Of a stretch of DNA of 64,000 bases, positions 9,990 through 18,945 are shown in pieces. The notes below the pieces were generated by a model. The model ran no database searches. It had not been told where the DNA came from and was given only the letters and a program-made list of their open reading frames with translations. The position numbers were made by a program, and so were the translations under genes. Every line of letters starts with the position of its first letter. The first letter of the stretch is position 1. The stretch lies in assembly GCF_003171715.1 (NCBI RefSeq), contig NZ_QGHL01000007.1, positions 434,001 through 498,000 on the forward strand, in the 5' to 3' direction. This DNA comes from Novosphingobium meiothermophilum. GTDB taxonomy: Bacteria; Pseudomonadota; Alphaproteobacteria; Sphingomonadales; Sphingomonadaceae.

Positions 9990-11096
9990 TCAGGCGCGCA
10001 GTTCCTCATCCAGAAACGCAGCCACCGCGGCCAGATCGACATCGCGTGCTACAAAGGTCTGGCCGATCCCGCGCATGAGCAGGAAGGGCAGGGTTCCCGC
10101 GTCCATCTTCTTGTCGTGCAGCATGTGGCCGACAAGGGTCTGCCCGTCGCAATCGAGACCAAGCGCAGCAAGGTTGGCCGGCAGGCCGGCCGCGCCGACA
10201 TGCGCCGCGATGCGCTGCGCCGCGCCCGTGTCCATCAATCCCAGACGGGCAGAAAAACGCGCGGCCAGCACCATGCCAAGCGCCACGCCTTCACCATGCA
10301 GAAGGCGGTCCGAAAATCCCGTTTCGGCTTCAAGCGCATGACCGAAGGTGTGGCCAAGGTTGAGCAGGGCGCGCAAATCCTGCGTTTCCCTTTCATCGGC
10401 CGCCACGATCCGCGCCTTTGCAGCGACACTGGCGGCAATTGCGGTTTCGCGCGCCTCGGCATCGCCTTCCAGAAGGCGCGCGCCATTTTCCTCGCACCAG
10501 GCAAAGAAGGGCGCATCGTCGATCAGGCCATACTTGATGACTTCGGCATAGCCGGCGCGCAGATCGCGCAGCGGCAGCGAATCTAGTGCCAGCGGATCGG
10601 CCAGCACCAGCGATGGCTGGTGAAACGCCCCGACAAGGTTCTTTCCTGCTGCGGTGTTGATTGCGGTCTTGCCGCCAACGCTTGAATCGACCTGTGCCAG
10701 CAGGGTGGTGGGGATCTGGATGAAACCGCAGCCCCGCTTGACCATCGAGGCGGCAAAGCCGGTCAGATCGCCGATCACGCCGCCGCCCAGAGCAACGATC
10801 CTGTCCTTGCGCTCAACCTCCTGCAGCAGCAGCCATTCCACCACGCGCGCGAGATATTCCCAACTCTTGGTTGCCTCTCCGGCGGGCAGGACAAGCCATT
10901 CGCTCGCGATGCCGACAGCCTCGAACGATGCCTCGACAGCGGCGCGCCACTGGCGGGCGACATTCTCATCGGTGACGATGGCAACGCGGTTCTTGCGCAG
11001 CAGCGGACGGCAATGCTGCCCGGCCCTTGTCAGCAGACCGGCCTCAATGCGCACCTCATAGGGGGCGCCAGCTATGGCAACCGGGATTACAGCCAT
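9990..11096 (-). CDS. aroB: 3-dehydroquinate synthase
   Basis: 368-aa NAD- and metal-dependent enzyme making 3-dehydroquinate from DAHP, second step of the shikimate pathway. ALGGGVIGDLTGFAA and LAQVDSSVGGKTAIN are family signatures, and NLGHTFGHALE carries metal-binding histidines. Its start overlaps the end of aroK by 10 bases, giving an aroK-aroB operon read on the minus strand as in most proteobacteria. Confidence 0.95.
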   Translation of the reverse strand: MAVIPVAIAGAPYEVRIEAGLLTRAGQHCRPLLRKNRVAIVTDENVARQWRAAVEASFEAVGIASEWLVLPAGEATKSWEYLARVVEWLLLQEVERKDRIVALGGGVIGDLTGFAASMVKRGCGFIQIPTTLLAQVDSSVGGKTAINTAAGKNLVGAFHQPSLVLADPLALDSLPLRDLRAGYAEVIKYGLIDDAPFFAWCEENGARLLEGDAEARETAIAASVAAKARIVAADERETQDLRALLNLGHTFGHALEAETGFSDRLLHGEGVALGMVLAARFSARLGLMDTGAAQRIAAHVGAAGLPANLAALGLDCDGQTLVGHMLHDKKMDAGTLPFLLMRGIGQTFVARDVDLAAVAAFLDEELRA

Positions 11097-11668
11097 TCGT
11101 CGATTTCTTTCAATATCTTGCAGGCAGTCATGTGATGGGGCTGCGCCGCACTCACAACCCGGATCGGGGCCTGACGATAGAAGGGTTCGCGCTCTGCCTT
11201 CAGGCGGGTGAGGATTTCGCGCGGATCGCCCGTCCTGAGCAGGGGGCGATTGTCCTTGCGGCCGACGCGTTCAAGCAGCGTTTCGACATCGCTGTCGAGC
11301 CAGACGGCAATGCCCTTTTCCAGAATCAGGGCGCGGGTTTCGGCATCGCAAAAGGCGCCGCCGCCGGTGGAAAGCACCTTGCGATCGACATGGCGGCCAC
11401 TTCCCATCAACCGGGCGATGACCCTGCGTTCACCGTCGCGGAAATAGGGTTCGCCATAGGTTGCGAAGATTTCGGGGATCGGCATCTGGGCCGCCTTCTC
11501 GATTTCCTCGTCGGCATCAACGAAGGGCAGATGGAGCAGGGCAGCCAGCTTGCGCCCGACCGTTGTCTTGCCCACGCCCATCATCCCCACCAGCACCAGC
11601 GGACGGTCTATCCGGCGCGCGATCCGGGCGATTTCCGCAGGGGAAAGAGTGGACGCTGCTTGTTCCAT
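11087..11668 (-). CDS. aroK: Shikimate kinase
   Basis: 193-aa P-loop kinase phosphorylating shikimate. The Walker A GMMGVGKTT lies at 28-36, followed by the shikimate-binding DADEEIE and STGGGAF and the lid region DNRPLL. The frame continues upstream to 11710 with a non-ATG start, but the ATG at 11668 gives a normal N-terminal length. First gene of aroK-aroB and divergent from the small membrane-protein gene at 11766; both promoters must lie in 11669-11765. Confidence 0.93.
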   Translation of the reverse strand: MEQAASTLSPAEIARIARRIDRPLVLVGMMGVGKTTVGRKLAALLHLPFVDADEEIEKAAQMPIPEIFATYGEPYFRDGERRVIARLMGSGRHVDRKVLSTGGGAFCDAETRALILEKGIAVWLDSDVETLLERVGRKDNRPLLRTGDPREILTRLKAEREPFYRQAPIRVVSAAQPHHMTACKILKEIDEWL

Positions 11669-11765
11669 TGCCGCGCCGCCTATACTTGCGCTAGTGCCCG
11701 TTGCAAGCACCGCATGACGTGATGCAAACAGCAGGTCCGCCTGAACGATAGCCGGAAGTGCGTTG

Positions 11766-11891
11766 ATGAAGAAGATTGCCGTGGCTGGTCTGGTTCTGCT
11801 GGCCGCATTTCTGTTAATGGCCTGGATAAGGGGCGGCGCGCAACCGATGGACTGGATTGAACAGCCGGTAGAAGGCGGGATGACGCGATGA
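11766..11891 (+). CDS. 41-aa single-span membrane microprotein, unknown function
   Basis: Short reading frame MKKIAVAGLV... that encodes a positively charged N-terminus, one hydrophobic stretch (about residues 4-20) and a short polar tail containing PMDWIEQPV. A GGAAG ribosome site sits 7 bases upstream of the ATG. Its stop overlaps the ATG of the 641-aa gene in an ATGA arrangement, the strongest argument that it is translated. It could be an inner-membrane partner of the following protein. I do not recognise the family. Being under 60 codons it is easily missed by automatic calling. Confidence 0.65.
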   Translation: MKKIAVAGLVLLAAFLLMAWIRGGAQPMDWIEQPVEGGMTR

Positions 11892-13813
11892 ACAGGTCAC
11901 GGCTGCTCATTTCCGCAGGTGCGATGACAGGCGTTGCCGCGCTGGCACTGATTTCGGGCGGGCTCTTGGCGCAGGAATCGCTGCTGCCACCGGGCTTTGA
12001 CAGTCCGCCTGCGGCGCGTCCTTCACCCGCGCCACGCCCGTCGCAGGCCACTCGCCCGGCAGCCACGCGCGCCCCTGCCCCCGCATCCGCGCCAAGCCCG
12101 GTTGCCGCGCAACCCGCAGCCCCTGCTGCGGCCAGCCCTCCCAGCGTTTCCGCGCCGGTGGTGCAGCCTGTTCCTGCCGCCACTTCTGTTGCCACCGCAA
12201 CAGGGCTGAGTGACGAGGAACTGCTCCAGTCCATCGATCCCGAACTGCTGGCTCGCCTGCTCGAATCAGCGCGGCCCAAATCGGACATACCTCCTGGCGG
12301 CAGACGAAGCCTTGAAGTGGTCGGGGTGGTGGACGAGCGTGACGGCGGGCTGCCCATGGCCTCGACGCGCAATCTGAATGGCCCCTTCGTCGAAGCTGTC
12401 ATCGGCAAGACGCGCGGCCGGTTCGTTTCGCGATGGGGGCATATCCTTTTGCGGCGCGCACTGGCGAGCCGCCTTGCCACGCCCGTTGGCATGAACGGTG
12501 CCGATTGGGCGGCCATCCGCGCCAGCCTGCTCCTGCGCATGGGCGAAGCCGATCTGGCGCGCTCGATGGTGCAGGCGGTCGACAGCGGAGACTTCACCCC
12601 CGCACTCGAAGACGCCGCCATGGCAAGCTATCTGGCCACGGCCGATCCGGTGGGCCTTTGCCCCATAACCGCGCTGACTGCGGCACGCCGCGAGGGTGCG
12701 CAGTGGGAACTGATGCGCGCCATCTGCGCCGGGTTCAGCGAGGAAGGCGGCAGCGCGATGGCCCAGCTTGATCGCGCCATGCGCCGTGGCACCGCCAGCA
12801 AGATCGACATTCTTCTGGCGCAGAAGTTCGCGGGCGCCGCAACCAACGCCCGCCGTGCCGTGAAGATCGAATGGGACGGCGTCGAAACGCTGACTCCCTG
12901 GAGCATCGGCATGTCTTTCGCCACCGGACTTGAGCCGCCGGAGTCCCTGCGCGCCAGCAGCGGGACGGATTACGCGCTGATGGCGGCGCGCGCACCGATG
13001 CTGCCGCCTGCGGCAAGGGCTGCGGCGGCCGATGTGGCTGCGGCACGCGGGGTGTTTTCCAGCGCTGCGATGATCGATCTCTACAGCCAGATCTATGCCT
13101 TGCGCGGCGCATCGGCGACGAACGGCGATGTCGATCAATGGACACGCCGCGCCGAGAGCCTGCGCACAGCCTATGTGGCCCAGGACGCCGGCGACAGGCT
13201 TGAGGCAATCCGCACGCTGTGGGGCGACGGGCGCGACCCCGACCGTGCCTATGCCGGGCTGGTGCTGACTTCGCACGCCGCCGCGCGCGTGATCCCGGCC
13301 GAGAACATCGCAGACGAGGCCGCGCCGCTGATTGCGTCGATGCTGACTGCGGGCCTTGATCGCAACGCGCTCAAGTGGGCACGGTTCTGCCCGGTCGGCA
13401 GCGAGGCATGGGGGCTTCTGGTCCTGTCGAATCCGGGGCGTGCCACGACCGTCAGCGGCGAGGCGCTGGGCACATTCCTTGATGGCGACGATTCGGAAGG
13501 TTCGCTGCGCACGCGCTTCCTGCTGGCCGGGCTGATGGGGCTGGGCCGTGTCGATCCGGGCGCGGCTCGCGATCTGGCGGCCAAGCTTTCGGTCGATTTC
13601 AACCGGCAGACCCGGTGGACGCAGGCCATCGATTCCGCTGCCGCATCCGGCAATCCGGCTCTGGTGTCCCTGCTCGCGGCATTCGGCATGCAGGCGGACA
13701 GGTGGGACCGCATGACCCCGCTGCACCTTTACCATATCGTATCGGCATTGCAGCGCGTCGGCCTTTCGGCCGAAGCACGGATGATTGCCGCCGAAGCGGT
13801 TTCAAGGGTCTAG
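11888..13813 (+). CDS. Conserved-type hypothetical envelope protein (641 aa)
   Basis: Unrecognised protein. Residues 1-29 look like a signal peptide or anchor ending in LLAQE. Residues about 35-95 are a Pro/Ala-rich linker of the sort that spans the periplasm, and the rest is alanine-rich, apparently all-helical, without catalytic motifs I can name; the helical-repeat look suggests a scaffold. It is coupled by ATGA to the 41-aa membrane microprotein and followed after 30 bases by the xerD-type gene. No function is assigned. Confidence 0.8.
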   Translation: MNRSRLLISAGAMTGVAALALISGGLLAQESLLPPGFDSPPAARPSPAPRPSQATRPAATRAPAPASAPSPVAAQPAAPAAASPPSVSAPVVQPVPAATSVATATGLSDEELLQSIDPELLARLLESARPKSDIPPGGRRSLEVVGVVDERDGGLPMASTRNLNGPFVEAVIGKTRGRFVSRWGHILLRRALASRLATPVGMNGADWAAIRASLLLRMGEADLARSMVQAVDSGDFTPALEDAAMASYLATADPVGLCPITALTAARREGAQWELMRAICAGFSEEGGSAMAQLDRAMRRGTASKIDILLAQKFAGAATNARRAVKIEWDGVETLTPWSIGMSFATGLEPPESLRASSGTDYALMAARAPMLPPAARAAAADVAAARGVFSSAAMIDLYSQIYALRGASATNGDVDQWTRRAESLRTAYVAQDAGDRLEAIRTLWGDGRDPDRAYAGLVLTSHAAARVIPAENIADEAAPLIASMLTAGLDRNALKWARFCPVGSEAWGLLVLSNPGRATTVSGEALGTFLDGDDSEGSLRTRFLLAGLMGLGRVDPGAARDLAAKLSVDFNRQTRWTQAIDSAAASGNPALVSLLAAFGMQADRWDRMTPLHLYHIVSALQRVGLSAEARMIAAEAVSRV

Positions 13814-13843
13814 GCGCGCGTTGCAGGAACAAGGGAGGCGAAG

Positions 13844-14725
13844 GTGAAGCCGACGCCGGAACCGGAAGTCGAGCTGTTCCTTGCCATGCTCGCGGCGCAG
13901 CGCGGGGCGGCTGCCAATACCTTGGCGGCCTATCGGCGCGATCTGGCCGGGGCGGCGCAGGTCATCGGCCCGCTTGCGAGGGCCACCACACAGGCGCTGG
14001 AGCGGCTCGGCGCGGCATGGTCAGGGCTGGCGCCGTCCTCGCTGGCGCGCAAGGCATCCGCGCTGCGGCAGTTCTATGGATTTCTGGTGGACGAGGGATT
14101 GCGCGGCGATGATCCGTCAAGCGCCTTGCCTCGCCCGCGCGCGCGTCGGCCGCTGCCGCGCCTGCTCGGCCATGCGGAGGTTGCGGCACTGTTCGAGGCG
14201 GCCGAGGCCGATGCGGCGGGCGGCTCGCCGGAAGCGTTGCGGCTGCTGGCATTTCTCGAACTGCTCTATGGATCGGGTCTGCGCGCCACGGAACTGGTCT
14301 CGCTGCCCCTGTCGGCGGTCCCCCGCGATGCGCCGTTCCTTGCCATCACGGGAAAAGGCGGGGCGCAGCGCATGGTGCCCGTTTCCGCCCGCGCAACGAA
14401 AGCTCTGGCCGAATGGCTGGCAGTGCGCGGACGCGGCGGACGCTATGTCTTTCCTTCGCCACGCGGAGGTCACCTTTCACGGGTGCGGCTTTTCCAGTTG
14501 CTGCGCGATCTGGCGTTGCGGGCAGGGCTGGACCCGGAAAAGGTCAGCCCCCATGTCTTGCGCCATGCCTTCGCCACGCACCTGCTTGAAGGCGGGGCCG
14601 ATCTGCGCGTGCTTCAGACCCTGCTGGGCCATGCCGATATTGCCACCACGCAGATCTATACCCACGTCGATGCGGCAAGGCTTGTCCAGCTCGTCAACCA
14701 GCGTCATCCGCTTGCACGTGGTTGA
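13844..14725 (+). CDS. xerD: Tyrosine recombinase, XerD/XerC type
   Basis: 293-aa site-specific recombinase resolving chromosome dimers at dif with FtsK. The catalytic residues are all visible: Arg147 (GSGLRATEL), Lys171, His237 and Arg240 (PHVLRHAF), His263 (LLGHADI) and nucleophile Tyr272 (TQIYTH). The N-terminal SAM-like core-binding domain spans about 5-90. The start is GTG with AGGGAGG ribosome site; size and standalone position by accA fit a housekeeping Xer protein rather than a phage integrase. XerD rather than XerC is assigned with less certainty. Confidence 0.88.
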   Translation: MKPTPEPEVELFLAMLAAQRGAAANTLAAYRRDLAGAAQVIGPLARATTQALERLGAAWSGLAPSSLARKASALRQFYGFLVDEGLRGDDPSSALPRPRARRPLPRLLGHAEVAALFEAAEADAAGGSPEALRLLAFLELLYGSGLRATELVSLPLSAVPRDAPFLAITGKGGAQRMVPVSARATKALAEWLAVRGRGGRYVFPSPRGGHLSRVRLFQLLRDLALRAGLDPEKVSPHVLRHAFATHLLEGGADLRVLQTLLGHADIATTQIYTHVDAARLVQLVNQRHPLARG

Positions 14726-14757
14726 CCAAATCTCCGCTCCGGCCTAGCGGAAGGCCC

Positions 14758-15714
14758 ATGATTTCCTATCTCGAGTTCGAAAAGCCGGTCGCCGCGCTCG
14801 AAGCCCGCATTGCCGAACTGCGCGAAACCGCGCAGAGCGGCGATATCGATATCGCGTCGGAAATCCGGCGGCTTGAAGCAAAGTCGGCGGATCTTCTTGC
14901 CAGCACCTACCGGGCTTTGACTCCCTGGCAGAAGACCCAGGTGGCGCGGCATCCGGCCCGTCCGCACATGCGCGACTACATCGAGAAGATATTCACCGGT
15001 TTCATGCCGCTCGGCGGCGACCGCTGCTTTGGCGAAGATCAGGCAATCATCGGTGGCTTCGCACGGCTTGGCGATGATTATGGCGGCCGCCGGGTCATGC
15101 TGATCGGGCACGAGAAGGGCCACGATACGCAAAGCCGCATTCGCCACAACTTCGGCATGGGCAAGCCGGAAGGCTATCGCAAGGCGATCCGCTTGATGGA
15201 ACTTGCCAGCCGGTTCGGTCTTCCGGTGGTGACACTGGTCGACACATCAGGTGCCTTCCCCGGTGTCGAGGCGGAAGAGCGCGGACAGGCAGAGGCTATT
15301 GCCCGATCAACCGAGGCCTGCCTTGCGCTGGGCGTGCCGATGGTGGCAACGATTGTGGGCGAAGGCGGATCGGGCGGCGCCGTGGCGCTTGCCAGCGCCG
15401 AGCGCGTCTTGATGCTTGAACACGCGATCTATTCTGTCATTTCGCCCGAAGGTTGCGCGTCAATTCTCTGGCGCACAGCGGAAAAGGCGGCCGATGCGGC
15501 AGAGGCCATGAAGGTCACGGCGCAGGATCTCCTGTCGCTGGGCGTGATTGACCGCATCGTGCCGGAGCCGATCGGCGGCGCGCACCGCGATCCTGCCGCA
15601 GCCTGCACGGCGCTGGGCAAGGCGATTGCAGAAGAACTGGCTGGCCTTGCCGGAAAGTCGGCGGACGAACTGCGCAATCTCCGGGCCGAGCGTTTCCTGC
15701 GCATCGGCGCCTGA
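14758..15714 (+). CDS. accA: Acetyl-CoA carboxylase carboxyltransferase subunit alpha
   Basis: 318-aa alpha subunit of the carboxyltransferase that transfers CO2 from carboxybiotin to acetyl-CoA for fatty acid synthesis; works with AccD encoded elsewhere. [10 protein letters not shown] at the N-terminus, [28 protein letters not shown] and [11 protein letters not shown] are diagnostic. The ATG at 14758 gives the exact family length; the frame is open 12 codons further upstream. It follows xerD after 32 bases. Confidence 0.96.
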   Translation: MISYLEFEKPVAALEARIAELRETAQSGDIDIASEIRRLEAKSADLLASTYRALTPWQKTQVARHPARPHMRDYIEKIFTGFMPLGGDRCFGEDQAIIGGFARLGDDYGGRRVMLIGHEKGHDTQSRIRHNFGMGKPEGYRKAIRLMELASRFGLPVVTLVDTSGAFPGVEAEERGQAEAIARSTEACLALGVPMVATIVGEGGSGGAVALASAERVLMLEHAIYSVISPEGCASILWRTAEKAADAAEAMKVTAQDLLSLGVIDRIVPEPIGGAHRDPAAACTALGKAIAEELAGLAGKSADELRNLRAERFLRIGA

Positions 15715-15880
15715 GGCCACCCCCGCTGACCTGATTTTGTGTATGCTCAATTGCCAAACTGGCCTTGGGCGACCTTCTTTGCGACGAGCAGCGGGGGATG
15801 TCGGTCTGTCGGGTGGCGTTCAGGCTGGACGTGGCAATGATGTTGTCCGATGTTGTCGGGTAGCTATCGGGGAGAGTTTC

Positions 15881-17365
15881 ATGTCGATCATCGCTCGTTC
15901 GCGTGCCGGATTGCTGACCGTTTCGGTGCTTGGTCTCTCGGTCCTGCCGGCCTGCGTGGGGCAGGGCGGCGCGCCCGCGAACGCACAGGGCACCGTCCAG
16001 ACCATCAGTGCAGCCGACAAGAAACAGGGGGCCGAAGCGCATCCGCAACTGCTCCAGGAGTTCGGCGGCGCAATGACAGGGCCGCAGGCTGCCTATGTCG
16101 AAAGCGTTGGCCGGTCGATCGCAATGCAGTCAGGCCTTGGCAATGCCAGCACCGATTTCACGGTCACGCTGCTCAACTCGCCGGTGAACAATGCCTTCGC
16201 AATTCCCGGTGGCTACATCTACGTCACGCGCCAGCTTGCCGCGCTGATGAACAACGAGGCCGAACTGGCAGCGGTGCAGGGACACGAGGTCGGCCATGTC
16301 GCCGCGCGCCATTCCGCCAAGCGGCAGAGCGCCGCCACCCGCAACTCGCTGCTTGGAGCGCTCGGAACGGTGCTTGCGGGTGCGGTGCTCGGCAATGGTG
16401 CACTTGGCCAGATCGGACAGCAGATCTTCTCGACTGGCAGCCAGCTTCTCACGCTCAAGTATTCGCGCGGTCAGGAAACCGAGGCCGACAATCTTGGGAT
16501 AACCTACCTCCAGCGAAGCGGATACGATCCGCGCGCGATGTCGACGCTCCTGCAAAGCCTTGCGAATCAGAATGCGCTCGATGCTGCGCTCAAGGGAACG
16601 GCCAATCAGGTGCCTGAATGGGCCAGCACCCACCCCGATCCGGCATCGCGCGTGCGGGCCGCGCTGGTTCGCGCGGGTGCCAACGCCACAGGCCGGACCA
16701 ACCGCGATGCGTTCCTCGCCGGGATCAACGGGCTGACCTATGGCGATGATCCGGCGCAGGGCATCGTGGACGGAAGCCGATTCACCCATCCGGTGTTGCG
16801 CCTTGCGTTTCAGGCGCCGAACGGGTTCTACCTGGTCAACGGAACGCGTGCCGTCGCCATTTCCGGGCAAAGCGGCAAGGGTGAGTTTTCGACCGCGAGT
16901 TACAGCGGCGACCTGAACCGCTACGTGACTTCGGTTTTTGCCGGTCTTTCCAGCCAGCAGCGGCTCGCGCCGCAATCGATAGAGCGCACGACCGTGAACG
17001 GTATTCCCGCCGCCTATGGCTTTGCCCGCGCCAACAGCGGCAACGGGCAGGTCGATATCGTGGTCTTCGCCTACGAATTCGGCCCGACGCAGGCTTATCA
17101 TTTTGCCACGATCAGCCAGGCCGGGCAGGCACAGCAGTTCGATGCGATGTTCAATTCCGTCCGGCGGATCAATGCCGCCGAGGCATCGGCCGTCAAGCCG
17201 CGCAGACTTTCCGTGGTGACTGTAAAGGCTGGCGACACTGTGCAGACTCTGGCCGCGCGTATGGCATTCACTGATCGCCAGCTTGACCGCTTCCTCGTGC
17301 TCAATGGCCTCACGGCATCAAGCAGGTTGCAGGCGGGCGACAAGGTCAAGCTTGTCGTTTACTGA
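15881..17365 (+). CDS. M48-family metalloprotease lipoprotein with LysM-like C-terminus
   Basis: 494-aa predicted outer-membrane lipoprotein: signal peptide with lipobox VLPAC (Cys25). The peptidase domain holds HEVGH at 135-139 and QETEAD further on, the M48 zinc ligands, as in BepA/LoiP-type quality-control peptidases of the periplasm. The middle (about 290-430) is a beta-rich domain without name, and the last ~50 residues (KAGDTVQTLA...NGL...GDKVKLVVY) resemble a LysM module. GGGGAGAG precedes the ATG at 15881. A paralogue of the same architecture is encoded on the other strand at 19298-20890. Confidence 0.88.
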   Translation: MSIIARSRAGLLTVSVLGLSVLPACVGQGGAPANAQGTVQTISAADKKQGAEAHPQLLQEFGGAMTGPQAAYVESVGRSIAMQSGLGNASTDFTVTLLNSPVNNAFAIPGGYIYVTRQLAALMNNEAELAAVQGHEVGHVAARHSAKRQSAATRNSLLGALGTVLAGAVLGNGALGQIGQQIFSTGSQLLTLKYSRGQETEADNLGITYLQRSGYDPRAMSTLLQSLANQNALDAALKGTANQVPEWASTHPDPASRVRAALVRAGANATGRTNRDAFLAGINGLTYGDDPAQGIVDGSRFTHPVLRLAFQAPNGFYLVNGTRAVAISGQSGKGEFSTASYSGDLNRYVTSVFAGLSSQQRLAPQSIERTTVNGIPAAYGFARANSGNGQVDIVVFAYEFGPTQAYHFATISQAGQAQQFDAMFNSVRRINAAEASAVKPRRLSVVTVKAGDTVQTLAARMAFTDRQLDRFLVLNGLTASSRLQAGDKVKLVVY

Positions 17366-17440
17366 ACACAGGTCCGCAACAGCTCGCTTGCTCAGCCCCG
17401 CAAGGGTATTGGTGCGCGCTTGCGCTGGAGCACACACGAA

Positions 17441-17469
17441 GAAGGGGCGCCCTGCTGGGGCGCCCCTTC
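17441..17469 (-). terminator. Intrinsic terminator downstream of flp pilin gene
   Basis: An 11-bp perfect stem GAAGGGGCGCC/GGCGCCCCTTC with a 7-base loop, 41 bases after the pilin stop. On the minus strand the stem is followed by a pyrimidine run starting TTCTTC, fitting transcription stop of the pilin gene; the plus-strand side has only a short T run, so any effect on the M48 gene would be weaker. Confidence 0.65.
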
Positions 17470-17509
17470 CGGTTTGCGTGATGGCGACCGGTAAGGCCGC
17501 GGCGCTCTA

Positions 17510-17680
17510 TTAGAGCGAGTTGTCCATCGAGGTGGCGACGCCCGTGAAGGTGTTGCCGAGCGAGCTGCCGAGCTGGGTCATGGCGGCGATCGCGGCGACA
17601 GCGACGAGGGCGGCGATCAGGCCGTATTCGATCGCGGTGGCACCTTCGTTGTTGGCGAGCAGGTTACGGAAAAGCTTCAT
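17510..17680 (-). CDS. Flp/Fap-type class IVb pilin (56 aa)
   Basis: Small prepilin MKLFRNLLANNEGATAIEYG... The short basic leader ends in Gly, and the mature start ATAIEYGL carries Glu at +5 and Tyr at +6, the Flp hallmark; a hydrophobic helix of about 22 residues follows. It would be cleaved by a TadV/CpaA-type prepilin peptidase and assembled by Tad machinery, neither of which is in the window. An AGGAG ribosome site lies 7 bases before the ATG and the gene ends in tandem stops TAA TAG. A second pilin gene lies 101 bases upstream in the same orientation. Confidence 0.88.
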   Translation of the reverse strand: MKLFRNLLANNEGATAIEYGLIAALVAVAAIAAMTQLGSSLGNTFTGVATSMDNSL

Positions 17681-17769
17681 GGTCGGTCTCCTAGAGTATG
17701 GTCTTCTTCTTCCCGTCCCGCCCCAACTTTGTCCCCGGAGCGAGCATTCGTAGAACTACGTGGCAAAGC

Positions 17770-17784
17770 CTAAGAAGCAGTTAA
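17770..17784 (-). promoter_or_regulatory. Near-consensus CtrA-type site between the pilin genes
   Basis: On the minus strand the sequence reads TTAA-N7-TTAG, one mismatch from the CtrA consensus TTAA-N7-TTAA. It is about 90-105 bases upstream of the downstream pilin ATG and overlaps the stop codon of the upstream pilin. CtrA controls pilin transcription in Caulobacter, which makes the site plausible; a single degenerate match can occur by chance. Confidence 0.25.
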
Positions 17785-17963
17785 GGCCCCTGAACTTTCT
17801 CAAGGGTATTTTCGTTCACAGTGACGTACATGTTGTACATGGCACTGCCGAACTGCTTCATGCCAAAGGTTGCAGCCAAGCCGATCAGCGAAATCAGCAG
17901 GCCGTATTCGATGGCCGTAGCACCGCATTCGTTGCGAATGATGTTTCGAAGCAAGGTCTTCAT
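17781..17963 (-). CDS. Flp/Fap-type class IVb pilin (60 aa)
   Basis: Second Flp prepilin, MKTLLRNIIRNECGATAIEYG..., with the same processing site (G before ATAIEYGL) but a different C-terminal half, including Asn/Tyr-rich VTVNENTLEKVQGP, and a cysteine two residues before cleavage that would be lost with the leader. The frame extends four codons to a GTG at 17975, but the ATG at 17963 with GGGAAC upstream gives a normal leader. It probably is a minor or alternative pilin. Divergent from mutT. Confidence 0.85.
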   Translation of the reverse strand: MKTLLRNIIRNECGATAIEYGLLISLIGLAATFGMKQFGSAMYNMYVTVNENTLEKVQGP

Positions 17964-18031
17964 CGTCGTTCCCACGAAAGCGGCCCTGTGGTTTTTACGT
18001 TGGGTTCCCTAAGAAAGGGTTGATAGTCGGG

Positions 18032-18457
18032 ATGCGTGTGGAAGATTCCTCGACACCGGTGATTGTCGTTGCGCTGGCCCTGATGGATGGTGAGGGGAGG
18101 GTGCTCATGCAGCAGCGCCCGGCAAACAAGGCTCATGGTGGGCTATGGGAGTTTCCCGGCGGCAAGCTGGAGGCAGGCGAAACCTGTTGCGCGGCACTTG
18201 TAAGAGAAATCGACGAGGAACTTGGCATCGTCCTCGACGAAGGCGATCTCTTCCCGATTTCTTTTTCCACAGAATGGCTTGCGGCTAAGGAGCGGGTGAT
18301 GCTCCTTCTGCTTTACGGAGCGCGGCGCTGGCAGGGCGAACCTCGCCCGATCGAAGCGGGTTCGGCGCTTGTCTGGGCATCCGCTGACGACATTTCCCGT
18401 TTTGCGGTGCCCCCGCTGGATGTTCCCTTGGTGCAAGCGGTCATTCCCTTGCTGTGA
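18032..18457 (+). CDS. mutT: Nudix hydrolase, MutT-type 8-oxo-dGTP diphosphatase
   Basis: 141-aa Nudix protein predicted to cleanse the nucleotide pool of 8-oxo-dGTP. The Nudix box G-x5-E-x7-REUxEExGU is complete: GGKLEAGE from residue 43 and REIDEELGI to 66. LMQQRPANKAHGGLWEFPGGK matches MutT closely. A TTG four codons upstream (18020) is an alternative start. Placed between the pilin genes and the tRNA-Arg pair; no operon partner. Confidence 0.88.
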   Translation: MRVEDSSTPVIVVALALMDGEGRVLMQQRPANKAHGGLWEFPGGKLEAGETCCAALVREIDEELGIVLDEGDLFPISFSTEWLAAKERVMLLLLYGARRWQGEPRPIEAGSALVWASADDISRFAVPPLDVPLVQAVIPLL

Positions 18458-18512
18458 CTTGTTCTGGGGGGTTGCCAAAGCGAAAAGAGCGCCCTAAAGG
18501 CGCGTCTCCCAA

Positions 18513-18589
18513 GCACCCGTAGCTCAGCTGGATAGAGCATCAGACTACGAATCTGAGGGTCGGACGTTCGAATCGTTCCGGGTGCGCCA
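18513..18589 (+). tRNA. tRNA-Arg(ACG), copy 1
   Basis: 77-nt tRNA: acceptor stem GCACCCG pairs with CGGGTGC, discriminator G and an encoded CCA end. The D arm AGCTCAGCTGGATAGAGC and T arm GGACGTTCGAATCGTTC are standard, and the anticodon loop CTACGAA gives anticodon ACG, read as ICG after deamination. Identical to the copy 36 bases downstream. Confidence 0.96.
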
Positions 18590-18625
18590 TTCCCCTTGCG
18601 GTTTGGTTTGGGATGACATTGGCAG

Positions 18626-18702
18626 GCACCCGTAGCTCAGCTGGATAGAGCATCAGACTACGAATCTGAGGGTCGGACGTTCGAATCGTTCCGGGTGCGC
18701 CA
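18626..18702 (+). tRNA. tRNA-Arg(ACG), copy 2
   Basis: Same 77-nt sequence as copy 1, including acceptor stem GCACCCG/CGGGTGC, anticodon ACG and encoded CCA. The two are likely co-transcribed. The following 243 bases (18703-18945) are distinctly richer in A+T than the surroundings and hold no gene I can support. Confidence 0.96.
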
Positions 18703-18945
18703 TTTCTTCCAACACAATGATCCCCCCTGTGTTGCTATGGCGCAGTCGCGTGCGCGATCCGGACGCGGCTTCGCGCGTATTTTCCGTCTTTGTGGTAAGT
18801 GTCGCAAAATATTTCAGTTTGAATGACGGCTTTACCTGTCAGGCGATAATTTTCGGGTTGTGCTATTACGAAATTATGCGAAGCTACAGTATAGCTTCAT
18901 GACAAATATTGAGAAATCTGCTCGTTTCAGGACTGATCCAGAGAG

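Noticed and set aside
13844..14725. Phage or island integrase
   Set aside because: Size, intact Xer catalytic pattern and position between housekeeping genes point to chromosomal XerD/XerC; no attachment repeats or cargo.
18487..18506. Small hairpin between mutT and the first tRNA-Arg as terminator
   Set aside because: 5-bp stem without T run; not strong enough to call.
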